Shown in pieces: positions 40,457 to 49,757 of a stretch of 64,000 bases of DNA. This DNA is from Actinotalea solisilvae (lineage in GTDB: Bacteria; Actinomycetota; Actinomycetes; Actinomycetales; Cellulomonadaceae). Under the pieces are notes generated by a model, which was not told the DNA's origin, ran no database searches, and saw only the letters and a program-made list of their open reading frames with translations. Positions within the stretch are counted from its first letter, which is position 1. Each line of letters begins with the position of its first letter. The position numbers and the translations under genes were made by a program. The DNA lies in NCBI RefSeq assembly GCF_016464425.1, contig NZ_JADDKQ010000013.1:1-64000 (forward strand), given 5' to 3'.

Positions 40457-42364
40457 GTGGAATGGGTCGCAGCCGGGGGCGCCGGTCTCCTGGCGCTGGC
40501 GACCTTCTGGCTGCCAGGTCTCGCCGTGCTCCGGGCCGCGGGACACCGCGGCCTCCTGCTCGTCGCGGCCGCCCCCGTCGCGACCCTGGCGACCGCAGGG
40601 CTGGGCGCCGTCGTCGCGCACGCGGTCGGCGTGCCCTGGGGTCGCCCGACCGCGGCGGCCGCGACCGTCGTCGCGGCGCTCGGCGCGTACGCCCTGCGGT
40701 CGCGCGACGCGACGTCGCGCGCGCCGGCGAGCGGCCGGTACGGACGCGCGACCGCCCTCGCCGTCGCCGTGGGCACCCTGCTGCAGGTGGTCCCCGTCGC
40801 CGTCGCCATGCGGGCGCCGGGCAGGCTGCTCGACGCCTACGACGTCGTCGTGCACCTGACGACCGTCCGGCACGTCCAGGAGACCGGCATCGGGTCCTCG
40901 CTCGTGCTCTCGGACGCCGGCGAGCCCGGCCGCGCACCCTTCTTCTACCCCGCGGCGTGGCACGACGTCACGGCGCTCGTGCCGGTGTGGCCCGACGTGC
41001 CGACCGTGTCCAACGCCGCCGTCGTGCTCCCCACCGCCCTCGCGTGGTCCGCCGGGGCGGCGCTCCTCACCCGCACGCTGCTGCCCGCCCGGCCCCGCGC
41101 GGCGGTGTGGGCGGCCCTCCTCTCCGCGGCGGGCGTCGCGCTGCCCCTCACGCTCACGGGGCAGCAGGCCGGGCTCATCCCCAACGCGATGGGCCTGAGC
41201 GTCCTCCCGGCCGTCGTCGCGCTCGTCGCGCGACGCGGCCCGCTCGGCGTGCGGTGGCTCGCGGGGTCGGCGCTCGTGCTCGCGGGCCTCGCGCTCGTCC
41301 ACCCCAACGCGGTGCTGGCGGCCGGGCTGGTCCTCCTGCCCTGGGCGGCCCACCGGGTCGTCGCGGCGGTGGCGGCCACGCGCGGGCGCGCGCGGCACGC
41401 GGCGCTCGCCACCGTCGCGGTCGGGCTCGTCCTCCTCGTGCCGGTCGTCCGCCTGGTGGCGCAGAGCGGCCCGATGACCCACGTCCGCGCCTTCCCCGGG
41501 GACAACCCGTACGAGTGGACGACGACGGCGGTCGCGGTGCTCTCCGGGAAGCTGGGGACGGCGGCCGGCGGGGGCGGGGTCTTCGTCGTCGCCGCCGCCG
41601 TGGTCGGCGCGCTCCTCGTGCGGCGTCTGCCGCAGGCGCGGTGGCTCGCCGCGTCGGCCGGGCTCGTGCTCGTCGTCTTCGTCGCCGGGCGCTCGGGCCT
41701 GCCGGTGCTCGGTGACCTCGACGTGCCGTGGTACGGGGAGACGAAGCGGCTCGCGCCGGTGGTGGCGGCGATGCTCGTGCCCCTGGCCGCACTGACGCTC
41801 GACTCGCTGGGCTCCTGGCTCGTGGCCACGGGCCGGCTGCGGACCGACCTGCCCCGCCGGCAGGTCGCGATCCTCCTGGGCGGCCTCCTCGCGGTGCCCG
41901 GCCTCGTCACCGGGGCGCTCGACACGGCGGCGGCGGCGCGCGCCGACTTCGGTGCCGGCGGCCGGGACGGCGTCGAGCTCCCCACCTTCGCCTCCGACGC
42001 CGAGCTCGCGATGCTCGCGCGGCTCGGCGACGAGCTCGGGGCCGGGGCCGTCCTGGGGTCGCCCCACTCGGGTGCCGCCCACCTGTACGCGCTGCACGGC
42101 GCGTCCGTGAGCGTGCGGAGTCCGCTCTCGCAGGTCGCGCCGGGGCTCAGGGACCTCGAGCGACGACTGGACGACCTCGGCACGGACGCGCAGGTGTGCG
42201 CCGACCTCGCGCGGTTCGGCGTCCGCTACCTCTACGTGGACCCGGTGCTCTTCCGCCAGGAGCGCGCGGAGCTCCCCCGGATGACGACCGCTCCCCGCGA
42301 CGGTGTCCGCGTGGTCGACCGGGGCGGGACCGCGACGGTGTACGAGATCACCGCGTGCGACTGA
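40457..42364 (+). CDS. Multi-spanning membrane protein, GT-C-like glycosyltransferase (DUF6541 type)
   Basis: A 635-residue integral membrane protein with roughly thirteen hydrophobic segments covering the first 480 residues and a C-terminal extracytoplasmic domain of about 150 residues. An acidic loop after the early helices (LLDAYDVVVHLTTVRHVQETG) and an aromatic loop (APFFYPAAWHDVTALVP) resemble the first extracellular loop of GT-C transferases that use polyprenyl-phosphate sugars. Residues near NPYEWTT and WYGETKRLAPV fit the same class. The GTG start follows the promoter -10 by 7 bases. The stop abuts the stop of the convergent transferase gene with no gap (TGATCA). Acceptor unknown; pilin is a reasonable guess from the shared promoter. 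Confidence 0.75.
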   Translation: MEWVAAGGAGLLALATFWLPGLAVLRAAGHRGLLLVAAAPVATLATAGLGAVVAHAVGVPWGRPTAAAATVVAALGAYALRSRDATSRAPASGRYGRATALAVAVGTLLQVVPVAVAMRAPGRLLDAYDVVVHLTTVRHVQETGIGSSLVLSDAGEPGRAPFFYPAAWHDVTALVPVWPDVPTVSNAAVVLPTALAWSAGAALLTRTLLPARPRAAVWAALLSAAGVALPLTLTGQQAGLIPNAMGLSVLPAVVALVARRGPLGVRWLAGSALVLAGLALVHPNAVLAAGLVLLPWAAHRVVAAVAATRGRARHAALATVAVGLVLLVPVVRLVAQSGPMTHVRAFPGDNPYEWTTTAVAVLSGKLGTAAGGGGVFVVAAAVVGALLVRRLPQARWLAASAGLVLVVFVAGRSGLPVLGDLDVPWYGETKRLAPVVAAMLVPLAALTLDSLGSWLVATGRLRTDLPRRQVAILLGGLLAVPGLVTGALDTAAAARADFGAGGRDGVELPTFASDAELAMLARLGDELGAGAVLGSPHSGAAHLYALHGASVSVRSPLSQVAPGLRDLERRLDDLGTDAQVCADLARFGVRYLYVDPVLFRQERAELPRMTTAPRDGVRVVDRGGTATVYEITACD

Positions 42365-43582
42365 TCACGCAGCGGTCCGGGACGGCCTCGGCGACCGCTC
42401 GAGGACGAGCAGCGCGACCGGCAGCGCGACGAGCAGGAGCGTTCCGGCGACGCCCTCGGCCGTCGGCCCCAGGAAGTACGGCAGGAGGACGACGGGCGTG
42501 GCCGTCGCGGTCAGGGCCACCCGTGCCCGCGTGGCGACCCGGCGCGTGCCGACCGTCCAGAGCCAGATCAGCGCGACCGTGAGGAGCGGACCGGAGTAGT
42601 ACGACAGTCGCAGCGGGTCCAGGAGCAGGCGCACGGAGATGACGACCACGACCGCGACGAGCCCCGTGCCGCCGCGGCGGAGCGACGCGGCGGCGCCGGC
42701 GAGCCCGACACCGACGCCCTGGATCACGCGGAGCACCCAGTCCGAGCCGATCCACGCGCTCCCGATGAGCCCGAGCGTCGACGTCGCGTTGATCCCCCAG
42801 CGGAACTCGAAGGTGTTGACCTCGCCGAGCAGGAAGAACGGGCCGTAGGCGAGCGCGGCGAGGAGCACGACCGTCGTCCCGCGCAGGACCGTGTCGCGCC
42901 AGCTGCGGCTCATGAGGATCATCGGTGCGCCCAGGACGCCCCACAGCTTCACGCCCGTCGCGAGGCCCACGAGGAGGGCCACGCCGAGGGAGCCGCGCCT
43001 GCGGGCCAGGAGCGCGGCGTTCGCGAGCAGCAGGCCGAGGAGGATCTCCTCGGGGTGGCCGTTGCCCACCGACTCCGCGAGCGGCCCGCCCAGCACGAGC
43101 GGGAGCGCCACGGCCCACTCCGCGGCGCGGCCCTGACGCGGCGTGCAGCCCGTGGCACGGGCCCATCGGCGCGCCGTCCACTGGGCGAGGGCTGTGAGCC
43201 CGACGCACTGGAGCCCGGCGACGGTGAAGAGCAGCGGCAGGTGCAGCGCCTGGACGACGGTGACGAGGACGCCGAGGGCGAGGAGGTAGACGGGGCCGAT
43301 CTGCAGGCCGGGGTCGGCGAACACGTCCCAGACGCCGTCGCCGAGCATCGACGTGCCGGCCCGCCGGAACCATCCGGCGTCGCCGTCCGGGATCGCCGCC
43401 CCGAGCGCGCCGGGCACCACCATCGCGAGCGTCAGCAGCACCGCCGAGGGGTGCGCCCACAGCCACCTCAGCGCCGCCGCGAGGCCGGGCCTGCGGGCGC
43501 CGAGGGCGGCGAGCTCGCGCTCCAGCCACGACCCGCCCGGCGAGGTCACGGTCGAGGGCTCGACCGGTGCCTGCACTGTCAT
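42365..43582 (-). CDS. GT87/DUF2029-like membrane glycosyltransferase
   Basis: A 405-residue membrane protein with about ten transmembrane segments. After a soluble N-terminus (about 35 residues) comes a helix and a loop with DGDAGWFRRAGTSMLGDGVWDVFADP, whose acidic residues sit where GT-C enzymes place their catalytic Asp. Further on are GPLAESVGNGHPEEILLGLLLANAALLARR and ATGVKLWGVLGAP, the GNGHxE and K-W pattern common in GT87-like mannosyl- and arabinosyltransferases. Its FliA/WhiG-type promoter lies between aroQ and this gene. It is convergent, stop against stop, with the other GT-C-like gene. The sugar donor is probably a polyprenyl-phosphate sugar; the acceptor is unknown. Confidence 0.8.
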   Translation of the reverse strand: MTVQAPVEPSTVTSPGGSWLERELAALGARRPGLAAALRWLWAHPSAVLLTLAMVVPGALGAAIPDGDAGWFRRAGTSMLGDGVWDVFADPGLQIGPVYLLALGVLVTVVQALHLPLLFTVAGLQCVGLTALAQWTARRWARATGCTPRQGRAAEWAVALPLVLGGPLAESVGNGHPEEILLGLLLANAALLARRRGSLGVALLVGLATGVKLWGVLGAPMILMSRSWRDTVLRGTTVVLLAALAYGPFFLLGEVNTFEFRWGINATSTLGLIGSAWIGSDWVLRVIQGVGVGLAGAAASLRRGGTGLVAVVVVISVRLLLDPLRLSYYSGPLLTVALIWLWTVGTRRVATRARVALTATATPVVLLPYFLGPTAEGVAGTLLLVALPVALLVLERSPRPSRTAA

Positions 43583-43622
43583 CCTGTCCGCCTGCTCCTC
43601 GACCGTCGCACCGCCTCCGGGT

Positions 43623-43650
43623 GTATCGGCGGCGGGTGGGCCGAGGTTGA
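43623..43650 (-). promoter_or_regulatory. FliA/WhiG-type promoter of the GT87-like gene
   Basis: On the minus strand TCAA (43650-43647), a 16-base spacer and GCCGATAC (43630-43623). Forty bases separate the -10 from the ATG. The -35 begins 2 bases after the aroQ stop codon, so the gene has its own start point despite following the aro operon. Confidence 0.8.
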
Positions 43651-43652
43651 GG

Positions 43653-44105
43653 TCAGGAGCCGGCGCTCGTGCGTGCGGCGACCGCGATCAGCGCGAGCCG
43701 GTACGAGTCGAACCCGAACCCGGCGACCGTGCCCGTCGCGACGCCGCCCACGACGCTCGTGTGCCGGAACTCCTCGCGCGCGTACGGGTTGGACAGGTGC
43801 ACCTCGACCAGGACGAGGCCGGCCTTCGTCACCTGCGCCGCCGCGTCGCGCAGCGCGTACGAGTAGTGCGTGAACGCCGCGGGGTTGAGGACGACGTGGG
43901 TCGCGGTGTCGACGGCCTCGTGCAGCCACCCGACGATCGTCGCCTCGTCGTCGGTCTGCCGGACGTCGACCTCGAGGCCGTCGGCGGCGCCCCAGGCGGC
44001 GGCCCGGTCGGCGAGGTCGGCGAGCGTCGCCGAGCCGTACACCTCGGGCTCCCGGACCCCGAGCCGGCCGAGGTTGGGACCGTTGAGGACCAGCACGCGC
44101 GTCAT
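43653..44105 (-). CDS. aroQ: 3-dehydroquinate dehydratase, type II
   Basis: Dehydrates 3-dehydroquinate in the shikimate pathway. The 150-residue protein has the type II signatures: VLVLNGPNLGRLGVREPEVYG with the catalytic Tyr, LNPAAFTHYSYALRDA, and VEVHLSNPYAREEFRHTSVV with the catalytic His. The ATG lies 7 bases after a TAGCCT hexamer, so it can be transcribed independently as a leaderless message although aroB ends only about 35 bases upstream. It is the last gene of the aroC-K-B-Q block. Confidence 0.97.
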   Translation of the reverse strand: MTRVLVLNGPNLGRLGVREPEVYGSATLADLADRAAAWGAADGLEVDVRQTDDEATIVGWLHEAVDTATHVVLNPAAFTHYSYALRDAAAQVTKAGLVLVEVHLSNPYAREEFRHTSVVGGVATGTVAGFGFDSYRLALIAVAARTSAGS

Positions 44106-44112
44106 GGCCGCA

Positions 44113-44118
44113 AGGCTA
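44113..44118 (-). promoter_or_regulatory. -10 element of a leaderless aroQ promoter
   Basis: TAGCCT on the minus strand, 7 bases (TGCGGCC) before the aroQ ATG, in the 35-base gap after aroB. Confidence 0.55.
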
Positions 44119-44140
44119 GGGGATCGCGCGGGGCCGCCCG

Positions 44141-45271
44141 TCAGAGGGCGATCGCCGTGCCGGACGGCGCCTCGCGGCTCACCTCGGCGTACGCCGCGGC
44201 GAGCAGCGTCGGGTCCGGCCCCTCGAGGCGCGCGGTGCGCCCGACGCCCTCGAGCACCACGAACCGCAGCAGGTCGCCGCGCGACTTCTTGTCGCGCCGC
44301 ATGGCGCCGAGAAGCTGCTCCCACCGGTCGCCGCGGTACGTCGTCGGCAGGCCCAGCGAGGTGAGCACCGACCGGTGCCGGTCGACGACGGCGTCGTCGA
44401 GGCGGCCCGCGACCCGCGCGAGCTCCGCCGCGAACACCATGCCCACGGAGACGGCCGCGCCGTGCCGCCAGGAGAAGCGCTCGACGTGCTCGATCGCGTG
44501 GCCGAACGTGTGGCCGTAGTTGAGGATCTCGCGCAGGTCGGCCTCGCGGAGGTCCTCGCCGACGACGCGCGCCTTGACCGCGACGGACCGCTCGACGAGC
44601 TCGCGCAGCGTGGCCCACCCCGCGGCGTCGGGCTCCCGCGCCGTGAGCGCGCCCGGGTCGGCCTCGACGAGCTCGAGGATCCGCTCGTCGGCGATGAACC
44701 CGGTCTTGACCACCTCGGCGAGGCCGGCGGTCCGGTCGTGCACCGGCAGCGACTCGAGCGTCGCCAGGTCGCACAGGACGCCCGCGGGCGGGTGGAACGC
44801 GCCGACGAGGTTCTTGCCCTCGGGGGTGTTGATGCCCGTCTTGCCGCCCACCGCCGCGTCGACCATGGCGAGGAGCGTCGTGGGCAGCTGGACGACGCGG
44901 ATCCCCCGCAGCCAGGTCGCCGCCACGAAGCCCGCGAGGTCGGTCGTCGCTCCCCCGCCCAGCCCGACGACGGCGTCGCTGCGCGTGAAGTCCGCCTGGC
45001 CGAGCACGCCCCAGAGGAAGGCCGCGACCTGGGCGGTCTTGGCCTCCTCGGCCTCGGGCACCTCGGCGAGGAACACCTCGTAGCCCTGGCCGCGCAGGTC
45101 CTCCTGCACGGCCTCGGCGGACGCCGTGAGCGCGCCCGGGTGGATCACCAGGACGCGGCGCACGCGGTCCCCGAGCAGACCGGGGAGCTGCCCGAGCAGG
45201 TGCCGGCCGACGACGACGTCGTACGGCCGCTCACCCGGGACCGTGATCCGGGTCGGGGCGGCGTCAGTCAT
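44141..45271 (-). CDS. aroB: 3-dehydroquinate synthase
   Basis: Cyclises DAHP to 3-dehydroquinate with catalytic NAD and zinc. The 376-residue protein shows the NAD-binding VVGLGGGATTDLAGFVAATWLRG and the active-site segment PTTLLAMVDAAVGGKTGINTPEGKN. The zinc ligands are in the His motif LNYGHTFGHAIEH and the Glu/His of the LAEVVKTGFI region. The ATG lies inside the end of aroK (8-base overlap). Confidence 0.97.
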   Translation of the reverse strand: MTDAAPTRITVPGERPYDVVVGRHLLGQLPGLLGDRVRRVLVIHPGALTASAEAVQEDLRGQGYEVFLAEVPEAEEAKTAQVAAFLWGVLGQADFTRSDAVVGLGGGATTDLAGFVAATWLRGIRVVQLPTTLLAMVDAAVGGKTGINTPEGKNLVGAFHPPAGVLCDLATLESLPVHDRTAGLAEVVKTGFIADERILELVEADPGALTAREPDAAGWATLRELVERSVAVKARVVGEDLREADLREILNYGHTFGHAIEHVERFSWRHGAAVSVGMVFAAELARVAGRLDDAVVDRHRSVLTSLGLPTTYRGDRWEQLLGAMRRDKKSRGDLLRFVVLEGVGRTARLEGPDPTLLAAAYAEVSREAPSGTAIAL

Positions 45272-45830
45272 GGGGCTCCTCGCGAGGGCTGTCCGGGGCG
45301 ACCGAGGTGAGCGCCGCGTGGATCTCGTCGGCGACCTGGGCGGGCTTGAGGGTGTCCGTGAGCACGTGCAGGGTGGAGACCTCGTGGTACACGGGCCGGC
45401 GCGCCTCCATGAGCGCCTGCCACTGGCCGCGCGGGTTGCCGAGCAGCAGCGGCCGCGCCGTGGCGAAGCCGACGCGGGGGGCGGCGTGCGCCAGCGTGAC
45501 GTCGAGGAACACCACGGTGCCCCCGGCCTCCCGGTAGAGCCCCAGCGCCTCCTGCGTCACCGCGTCGAGCACCGCTCCCCCGCCGAGCGCGAGGACGCCC
45601 TCGTGCTCGGTGAGCGCGGCGAGCACGGCGGCGCGCTCGAGGGCGCGGAAGTGCGGCTCGCCGTCGTCCACGAAGATCTCGGCGATGGGCTTGCCCGCGG
45701 TGCGCTCGACGTCCTCGTCCGTGTCGCGCGACGTCGTGCCCAGTCGCGCCGCGAGCTGGCGCGCCACGGTCGACTTCCCCGACCCCGGCGGGCCCACGAG
45801 CACCGCGACGGGTCCGCGCACGCGCGTCAC
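45264..45830 (-). CDS. aroK: Shikimate kinase
   Basis: Phosphorylates shikimate with ATP. The 188-residue protein has the P-loop [11 protein letters not shown] (about 13-23), the shikimate-binding DTDEDVE (about 36-42) and the [13 protein letters not shown] segment [11 protein letters not shown]. The basic lid region contains [14 protein letters not shown]. The GTG start overlaps the aroC stop (GTGA), and its own stop overlaps aroB. Confidence 0.96.
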   Translation of the reverse strand: MTRVRGPVAVLVGPPGSGKSTVARQLAARLGTTSRDTDEDVERTAGKPIAEIFVDDGEPHFRALERAAVLAALTEHEGVLALGGGAVLDAVTQEALGLYREAGGTVVFLDVTLAHAAPRVGFATARPLLLGNPRGQWQALMEARRPVYHEVSTLHVLTDTLKPAQVADEIHAALTSVAPDSPREEPHD

Positions 45831-47047
45831 CGCTGGAGCTCGGGGATCGACTCGACGTACGCGGCGTGGTTGCGCGCGACCTCCGCGACGCTGTCGCCGC
45901 CGAACTTCTCGAGCACCGCGTCGGCGAGCACGAGCGCGACCATCGCCTCGGCGACGACGGCGGCCGGCGGGACCGCGCAGACGTCCGAGCGCTGGTGGAT
46001 GGCCTGGGCCGTCTCCCCGGTCGAGACGTCGACCGTCGCCAGGGCGCGCGGCACGGTCGAGATGGGCTTCATGGCGGCCCGCACGCGGAGCACCTCGCCG
46101 TTCGTCATGCCGCCCTCGAGGCCGCCCGCGCGGTTGGTCCGCCGTCGGATGCGCCCCGTCTCCGGGTCGCGCTCGATCTCGTCGTGGGCCTGCGAGCCGC
46201 GGCGCGCGGCGGTGCGGAAGCCGTCGCCGATCTCGGCGCCCTTGATCGCCTGGATGCCGACGAGCGCCGCGGCGAGCCGCGCGTCGAGCCGGCGGTCCCA
46301 GTGCGTGTAGCTGCCGAGCCCGGTCGGCACGTCGTAGGCGAGCACCTCGACGACGCCGCCCAGGGTGTCCCCCGCCTTGTGGCAGTCGTCGATCTCCTCG
46401 ACCATCGCCGCGGAGGTCTGGGCGTGGAAGCAGCGCACCGGGTCGGCGTCGAGCGCGGCGACGTCGTCGGGGGTGGGCAGGACGGCGTCGTCCGGCACGC
46501 CGACGGGCCCGATCTGCACGACGTGCGAGACGAGCCGGACGCCCACCGCCTGCTCGAGGAACCGCGCGGCGGCGACGCCCAGCGCGACGCGCGTCGCCGT
46601 CTCGCGCGCCGAGGCCCGCTCGAGCACCGGGCGCGCGTCCTCGAAGCCGTACTTGCGCATGCCGACGAGGTCCGCGTGCCCCGGGCGCGGGCGCGTCAGC
46701 GGCCGGTTGCGCGCGATCTCCCGCGCGTCGCCCGTGCCGGCGTCGACGTACAGCCGCTCGGGCGGGACGGGGTCCGCCGCCATGACGTCGACCCACTTGG
46801 GCCACTCGGTGTTGCCGACCTCGATCGCGAGCGGGCCGCCCTGGCTGACGCCGTGCCGCAGGCCGGCGAGGACCCGCACCTCGTCCTGCTCGAACGACAT
46901 GCGCGCGCCGCGCCCGTAGCCGAGACGGCGCCGCGCGAGGGCCGCCTGGACGTCGGCCGTGGTCAGCCGCACGCCGGCCGGCAGGCCCTCGAGGATCCCC
47001 ACCAGGGCAGGGCCGTGCGACTCACCCGAGGTCAACCAGCGCAGCAT
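45827..47047 (-). CDS. aroC: Chorismate synthase
   Basis: Forms chorismate from EPSP using reduced FMN. The 406-residue protein starts [25 protein letters not shown] and contains the other family signatures [45 protein letters not shown] and [11 protein letters not shown]. The ATG at 47047 is preferred to an upstream ATG at 47077, because that one overlaps the terminator hairpin of the pil operon. AAGGAT lies 6 bases before the ATG and may serve as a -10 for a leaderless message. aroE, which makes the pathway intermediate two steps earlier, is separated from this block by the pil locus. Confidence 0.97.
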   Translation of the reverse strand: MLRWLTSGESHGPALVGILEGLPAGVRLTTADVQAALARRRLGYGRGARMSFEQDEVRVLAGLRHGVSQGGPLAIEVGNTEWPKWVDVMAADPVPPERLYVDAGTGDAREIARNRPLTRPRPGHADLVGMRKYGFEDARPVLERASARETATRVALGVAAARFLEQAVGVRLVSHVVQIGPVGVPDDAVLPTPDDVAALDADPVRCFHAQTSAAMVEEIDDCHKAGDTLGGVVEVLAYDVPTGLGSYTHWDRRLDARLAAALVGIQAIKGAEIGDGFRTAARRGSQAHDEIERDPETGRIRRRTNRAGGLEGGMTNGEVLRVRAAMKPISTVPRALATVDVSTGETAQAIHQRSDVCAVPPAAVVAEAMVALVLADAVLEKFGGDSVAEVARNHAAYVESIPELQR

Positions 47048-47076
47048 GGCCCGATCCTTCCACGGGCCTGGACGCA

Positions 47077-47113
47077 CCTCGGCCCGCGTCCGGGCAGCGG
47101 ACGCGGGCCGAGG
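47077..47113 (-). terminator. Terminator hairpin at the end of pilMNO
   Basis: Perfect 16-bp arms (47077-47092 and 47098-47113, left arm CCTCGGCCCGCGTCCG) around a 5-base loop, 16 bases beyond the pilO stop. It separates the pil operon from aroC, which lies immediately downstream on the same strand. Confidence 0.8.
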
Positions 47114-47129
47114 GTGGTGTCCTGCGGCG

Positions 47130-47930
47130 TCAGCCCAGCGGGGCGAACGGGTTGCGCTCGCTCGTCGGGAGCGGGACCGGGGCCTCCTCGGTCGGCGGCA
47201 CCGGCACGGCGTAGGGGTCGGGCAGCACGAAGATCGCGCCGGTGATCATGAGCTCGAGGTCGCCGTCGGCGACGGCGGGCTTGCCGCCCGACGCGTCGGC
47301 CGCCTTCTGCCGCGTACCGTCCAGCCCCGTGACCAGGTACAGCCGGTCGGTCCCCGTCTGCGCCTGCCGGAGGAAGGCGTTGACGTTGGCGAACGGGCCG
47401 ACGACCTTGAGGCTCAGGGGCACGTACGAGAACCCCTCGGGGACGAGCGCCGCGAGGGTCGCGGCCTCGGTCGCGGCGGTCGGGGCGCCCGCGGCGTCGA
47501 CGGTCCCGTCGGGCGCCTCCGTGCCGTCACCCTCGGTGCCGGGCTCGGTCGGCGCCGGGGCGGGCGCCGCCGGGGTCGGCAGGGTGAGCACGGTCGACGT
47601 CCCGGGCGACATCTCGACGACGCTCACGCCGTTCGCGTCGGCGAGCTGCTGCACGGCACGTGTGTAGTCGGCGATGCGTCCGGTCGTCGGGATCTGCGCC
47701 TGGAGGGCCGCGAGCTCGGCGCGGTACTCGGGCAGCTTCTCGAAGTCCGCACGGAGCTGGACGAGCTGCACCTCGAGGAGGTCGTTGCGCGAGCGCGTGT
47801 CCTGCGCCTGCAGCCGCGTGGCGCTCGCGCGCTCGAATCCGGGCGCCGCCACGAGGAACCAGGTCCCCGCAGCCATCGCGAGGACGACGAAGACTGCTCC
47901 GGCGATCCATCCGCCTGCTCGGGGCCTCAT
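47130..47930 (-). CDS. pilO: Type IV pilus assembly protein PilO
   Basis: A 266-residue bitopic inner-membrane protein of the alignment subcomplex. It has a short basic N-terminus, one transmembrane helix ([19 protein letters not shown], about 11-29), a coiled-coil segment ([43 protein letters not shown]) and a C-terminal ferredoxin-like domain ([25 protein letters not shown]). The PT/E-rich stretch in the middle (about 125-155) is longer than in proteobacterial PilO. Its ATG overlaps the pilN stop. The last gene of the pilM-N-O unit, ending at a strong hairpin. Confidence 0.88.
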   Translation of the reverse strand: MRPRAGGWIAGAVFVVLAMAAGTWFLVAAPGFERASATRLQAQDTRSRNDLLEVQLVQLRADFEKLPEYRAELAALQAQIPTTGRIADYTRAVQQLADANGVSVVEMSPGTSTVLTLPTPAAPAPAPTEPGTEGDGTEAPDGTVDAAGAPTAATEAATLAALVPEGFSYVPLSLKVVGPFANVNAFLRQAQTGTDRLYLVTGLDGTRQKAADASGGKPAVADGDLELMITGAIFVLPDPYAVPVPPTEEAPVPLPTSERNPFAPLG

Positions 47931-48604
47931 GACTGCTCCTCCTCGATCGCGGTGAAACGCTCGGACAGCGCGCGCTCGTCCACCTGGACGGTCGCGGTGA
48001 CCGTGTAGTAGGTCACGCCCTCGAGCTCGGTGACGCTCGCGCTCGTGAACCACGCCTCGGTGAAGCCCGGGATGGTCTCGAGCCCGTCGAGCCACGCGGC
48101 CGTGTCGGGCAGGGTCAGGGAGTTGCCCGTGAGGCTCACGGTGGCGATCTCCGTCGCGAGCGGGTCGACGGCCGCTCCCGTCGCCGAGGAGGGCGCCGTC
48201 GCCGAGGTGACCTTGAGGTTCTCGACGCTGACGCCGGCCGGCGCCGTGGCGGCCATGGCGACGACGTAGTCGGGCCACAGGACCTCGCCGCCCATGCCGA
48301 GGACGCGGGCGATCTTGGTCTGCTCGAGCTGGGCGAGGACGACGGGCACCTCCGCGTACTTCTCCTGCTCGAGCAGGAGGCGCGCGGTCTCGCCCTCCGC
48401 CTGCGCGAGCTCGTCCTCCGCGGAGCGCTCGGCGAGGACGGACGTCCCGGCGAGGCCGACGCACAGCACCAGGGCGACCCCGATGCCGATGCCGAGCCAG
48501 CGCTTGACGGTGACGAGACCCCGCTTGCTGCGGACCTCGGCCGGCAGCAGGTTGACCTGGGGCAGGCCGGCGACGAGGGGCGCCGCGGCCTTCCGGGCGC
48601 TCAC
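47927..48604 (-). CDS. pilN: Type IV pilus assembly protein PilN
   Basis: A 225-residue bitopic membrane protein. The cytoplasmic N-terminus carries PQVNLLPAEVRSKRG, the conserved NLLP motif that binds PilM. One transmembrane helix follows (WLGIGIGVALVLCVGLAGTSVL, about 36-57), then a coiled coil and a ferredoxin-like periplasm-side domain (VTSATAPSSATGAAVDPLA onward). The GTG start overlaps the pilM stop (GTGA) and the stop overlaps pilO. Confidence 0.9.
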   Translation of the reverse strand: MSARKAAAPLVAGLPQVNLLPAEVRSKRGLVTVKRWLGIGIGVALVLCVGLAGTSVLAERSAEDELAQAEGETARLLLEQEKYAEVPVVLAQLEQTKIARVLGMGGEVLWPDYVVAMAATAPAGVSVENLKVTSATAPSSATGAAVDPLATEIATVSLTGNSLTLPDTAAWLDGLETIPGFTEAWFTSASVTELEGVTYYTVTATVQVDERALSERFTAIEEEQS

Positions 48605-49665
48605 GCCGCCAGCCCGAACGCCAGGCCCAGGGGCAGCGCGAGGAGGGACGACTGCGCCGTGAGGCGCTCGGGGTGCGCGGACTTCGCGACCTTGAGCGTC
48701 GACAAGGGGTCTCCGATCGTCACGGCCAGGCGGCTGGCGCTGGAGAGGTACTGGCCGAGGCCGGGCAGGTGCGAGCCGCCGCCCGTGAGGACGACGACGT
48801 CGATGCCCGCGCCCGGGTGGTTGCCGGCGTAGTACACGAAGGTGTTCCGGATGGCCTCGATGAGCGGCCGGACGACCGAGTTCACGGCCTCCGCGGCGGG
48901 CATCAGCTCGGGCGCGACCGCGAAGCCGACGCCGACCTCGCGCTTGATGTTCTCGGCGTCCACGCCGGAGACCTGCAGGGCGCCCGCGACGGCCTCGGTG
49001 ACGTTCTGACCGCCCGAGGGGAGCATCCGGACGAACTGCGGCGCGCCGTGGGCCGAGATGATCACCTGGGTGACGCGCGCGCCGATGTCGACCACGCCGA
49101 CCGTGCGCTGGGCGAGGTCGCCGCGCACGACCGAGCGCATGAGGGCGAACGGGTTGAGGTCGACGAGCTGCGGGCGCAGGCCGGCCGTCTCGACCGCCAT
49201 GACGTTCGCGTTGACCGTGTCACGCGTCGCCGCCACGAGCATGCCCTGGAGCATCCGCCCGTTCGGGCCGTCCGTCTCGCCGGTGGCGTAGTAGTCGAGC
49301 ACCGCCTCGTCGGTCGACATCGGCAGGAGCTCCTGGACCTGGAACGGCAGCGACGCGCGCACCTGGGACGGCGGCATCCACGGCAGGTCGAGCTCGCGGA
49401 CCACGACGCGCTGGTTGCCGACGCCGATGTTGACGTCCTTCGACGGGAACCGGGCCTCGGCCCACAGCTGGCGGATCGTGCCGCTCACGGTCGCCTGGTC
49501 GGCGACCTCGCCGTCCCGCACCGCGCCGGGCGGCAGCGGCGCCTCGCCGTACCTCACGAGGGTCGGCTGGGCGTTCACCCCCCGTCCTCCACCGCCGAAG
49601 ACGACCTCGGCCGCACGCACGCGCGTGGTGCCGATGTCGAGTCCGATCACTCCAGCCTTGGCCAC
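48601..49665 (-). CDS. pilM: Type IV pilus assembly protein PilM
   Basis: A 354-residue actin-like cytoplasmic ATPase-fold protein that links the pilus motor to PilN. The N-terminus KAGVIGLDIGTTRVRAAEVVFG is the phosphate-1 motif; VGVVDIGARVTQVIISAHG is the phosphate-2 equivalent, and VVLTGGGSHLPGLGQYL is the adenosine motif. Family and order (pilM-N-O) are clear. It has its own promoter of the FliA/WhiG type 45 bases upstream and a reasonable Shine-Dalgarno sequence (GAGAAGGGA). Confidence 0.94.
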   Translation of the reverse strand: MAKAGVIGLDIGTTRVRAAEVVFGGGGRGVNAQPTLVRYGEAPLPPGAVRDGEVADQATVSGTIRQLWAEARFPSKDVNIGVGNQRVVVRELDLPWMPPSQVRASLPFQVQELLPMSTDEAVLDYYATGETDGPNGRMLQGMLVAATRDTVNANVMAVETAGLRPQLVDLNPFALMRSVVRGDLAQRTVGVVDIGARVTQVIISAHGAPQFVRMLPSGGQNVTEAVAGALQVSGVDAENIKREVGVGFAVAPELMPAAEAVNSVVRPLIEAIRNTFVYYAGNHPGAGIDVVVLTGGGSHLPGLGQYLSSASRLAVTIGDPLSTLKVAKSAHPERLTAQSSLLALPLGLAFGLAA

Positions 49666-49710
49666 TGGTGGTCCCTTCTCGCCGGGGCGCGGGTGCGCAT
49701 CCCTGTGGTC

Positions 49711-49738
49711 CTATCGGGTTGCGGGGCCCCGGTCTTGA
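49711..49738 (-). promoter_or_regulatory. FliA/WhiG-type promoter of pilMNO
   Basis: Minus strand TCAA (49738-49735), a 16-base spacer containing the palindrome CGGGGCCCCG, and CCCGATAG (49718-49711). It lies in the 92-base gap between the prepilin peptidase gene and pilM. Confidence 0.8.
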
Positions 49739-49757
49739 GAGGTTCCGGCGACGAGTG

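Noticed and set aside
47048..47077. Extended N-terminus for aroC from an ATG at 47077
   Set aside because: It would begin in the pilMNO terminator hairpin, and the added residues do not fit the conserved [12 protein letters not shown] start of chorismate synthase.
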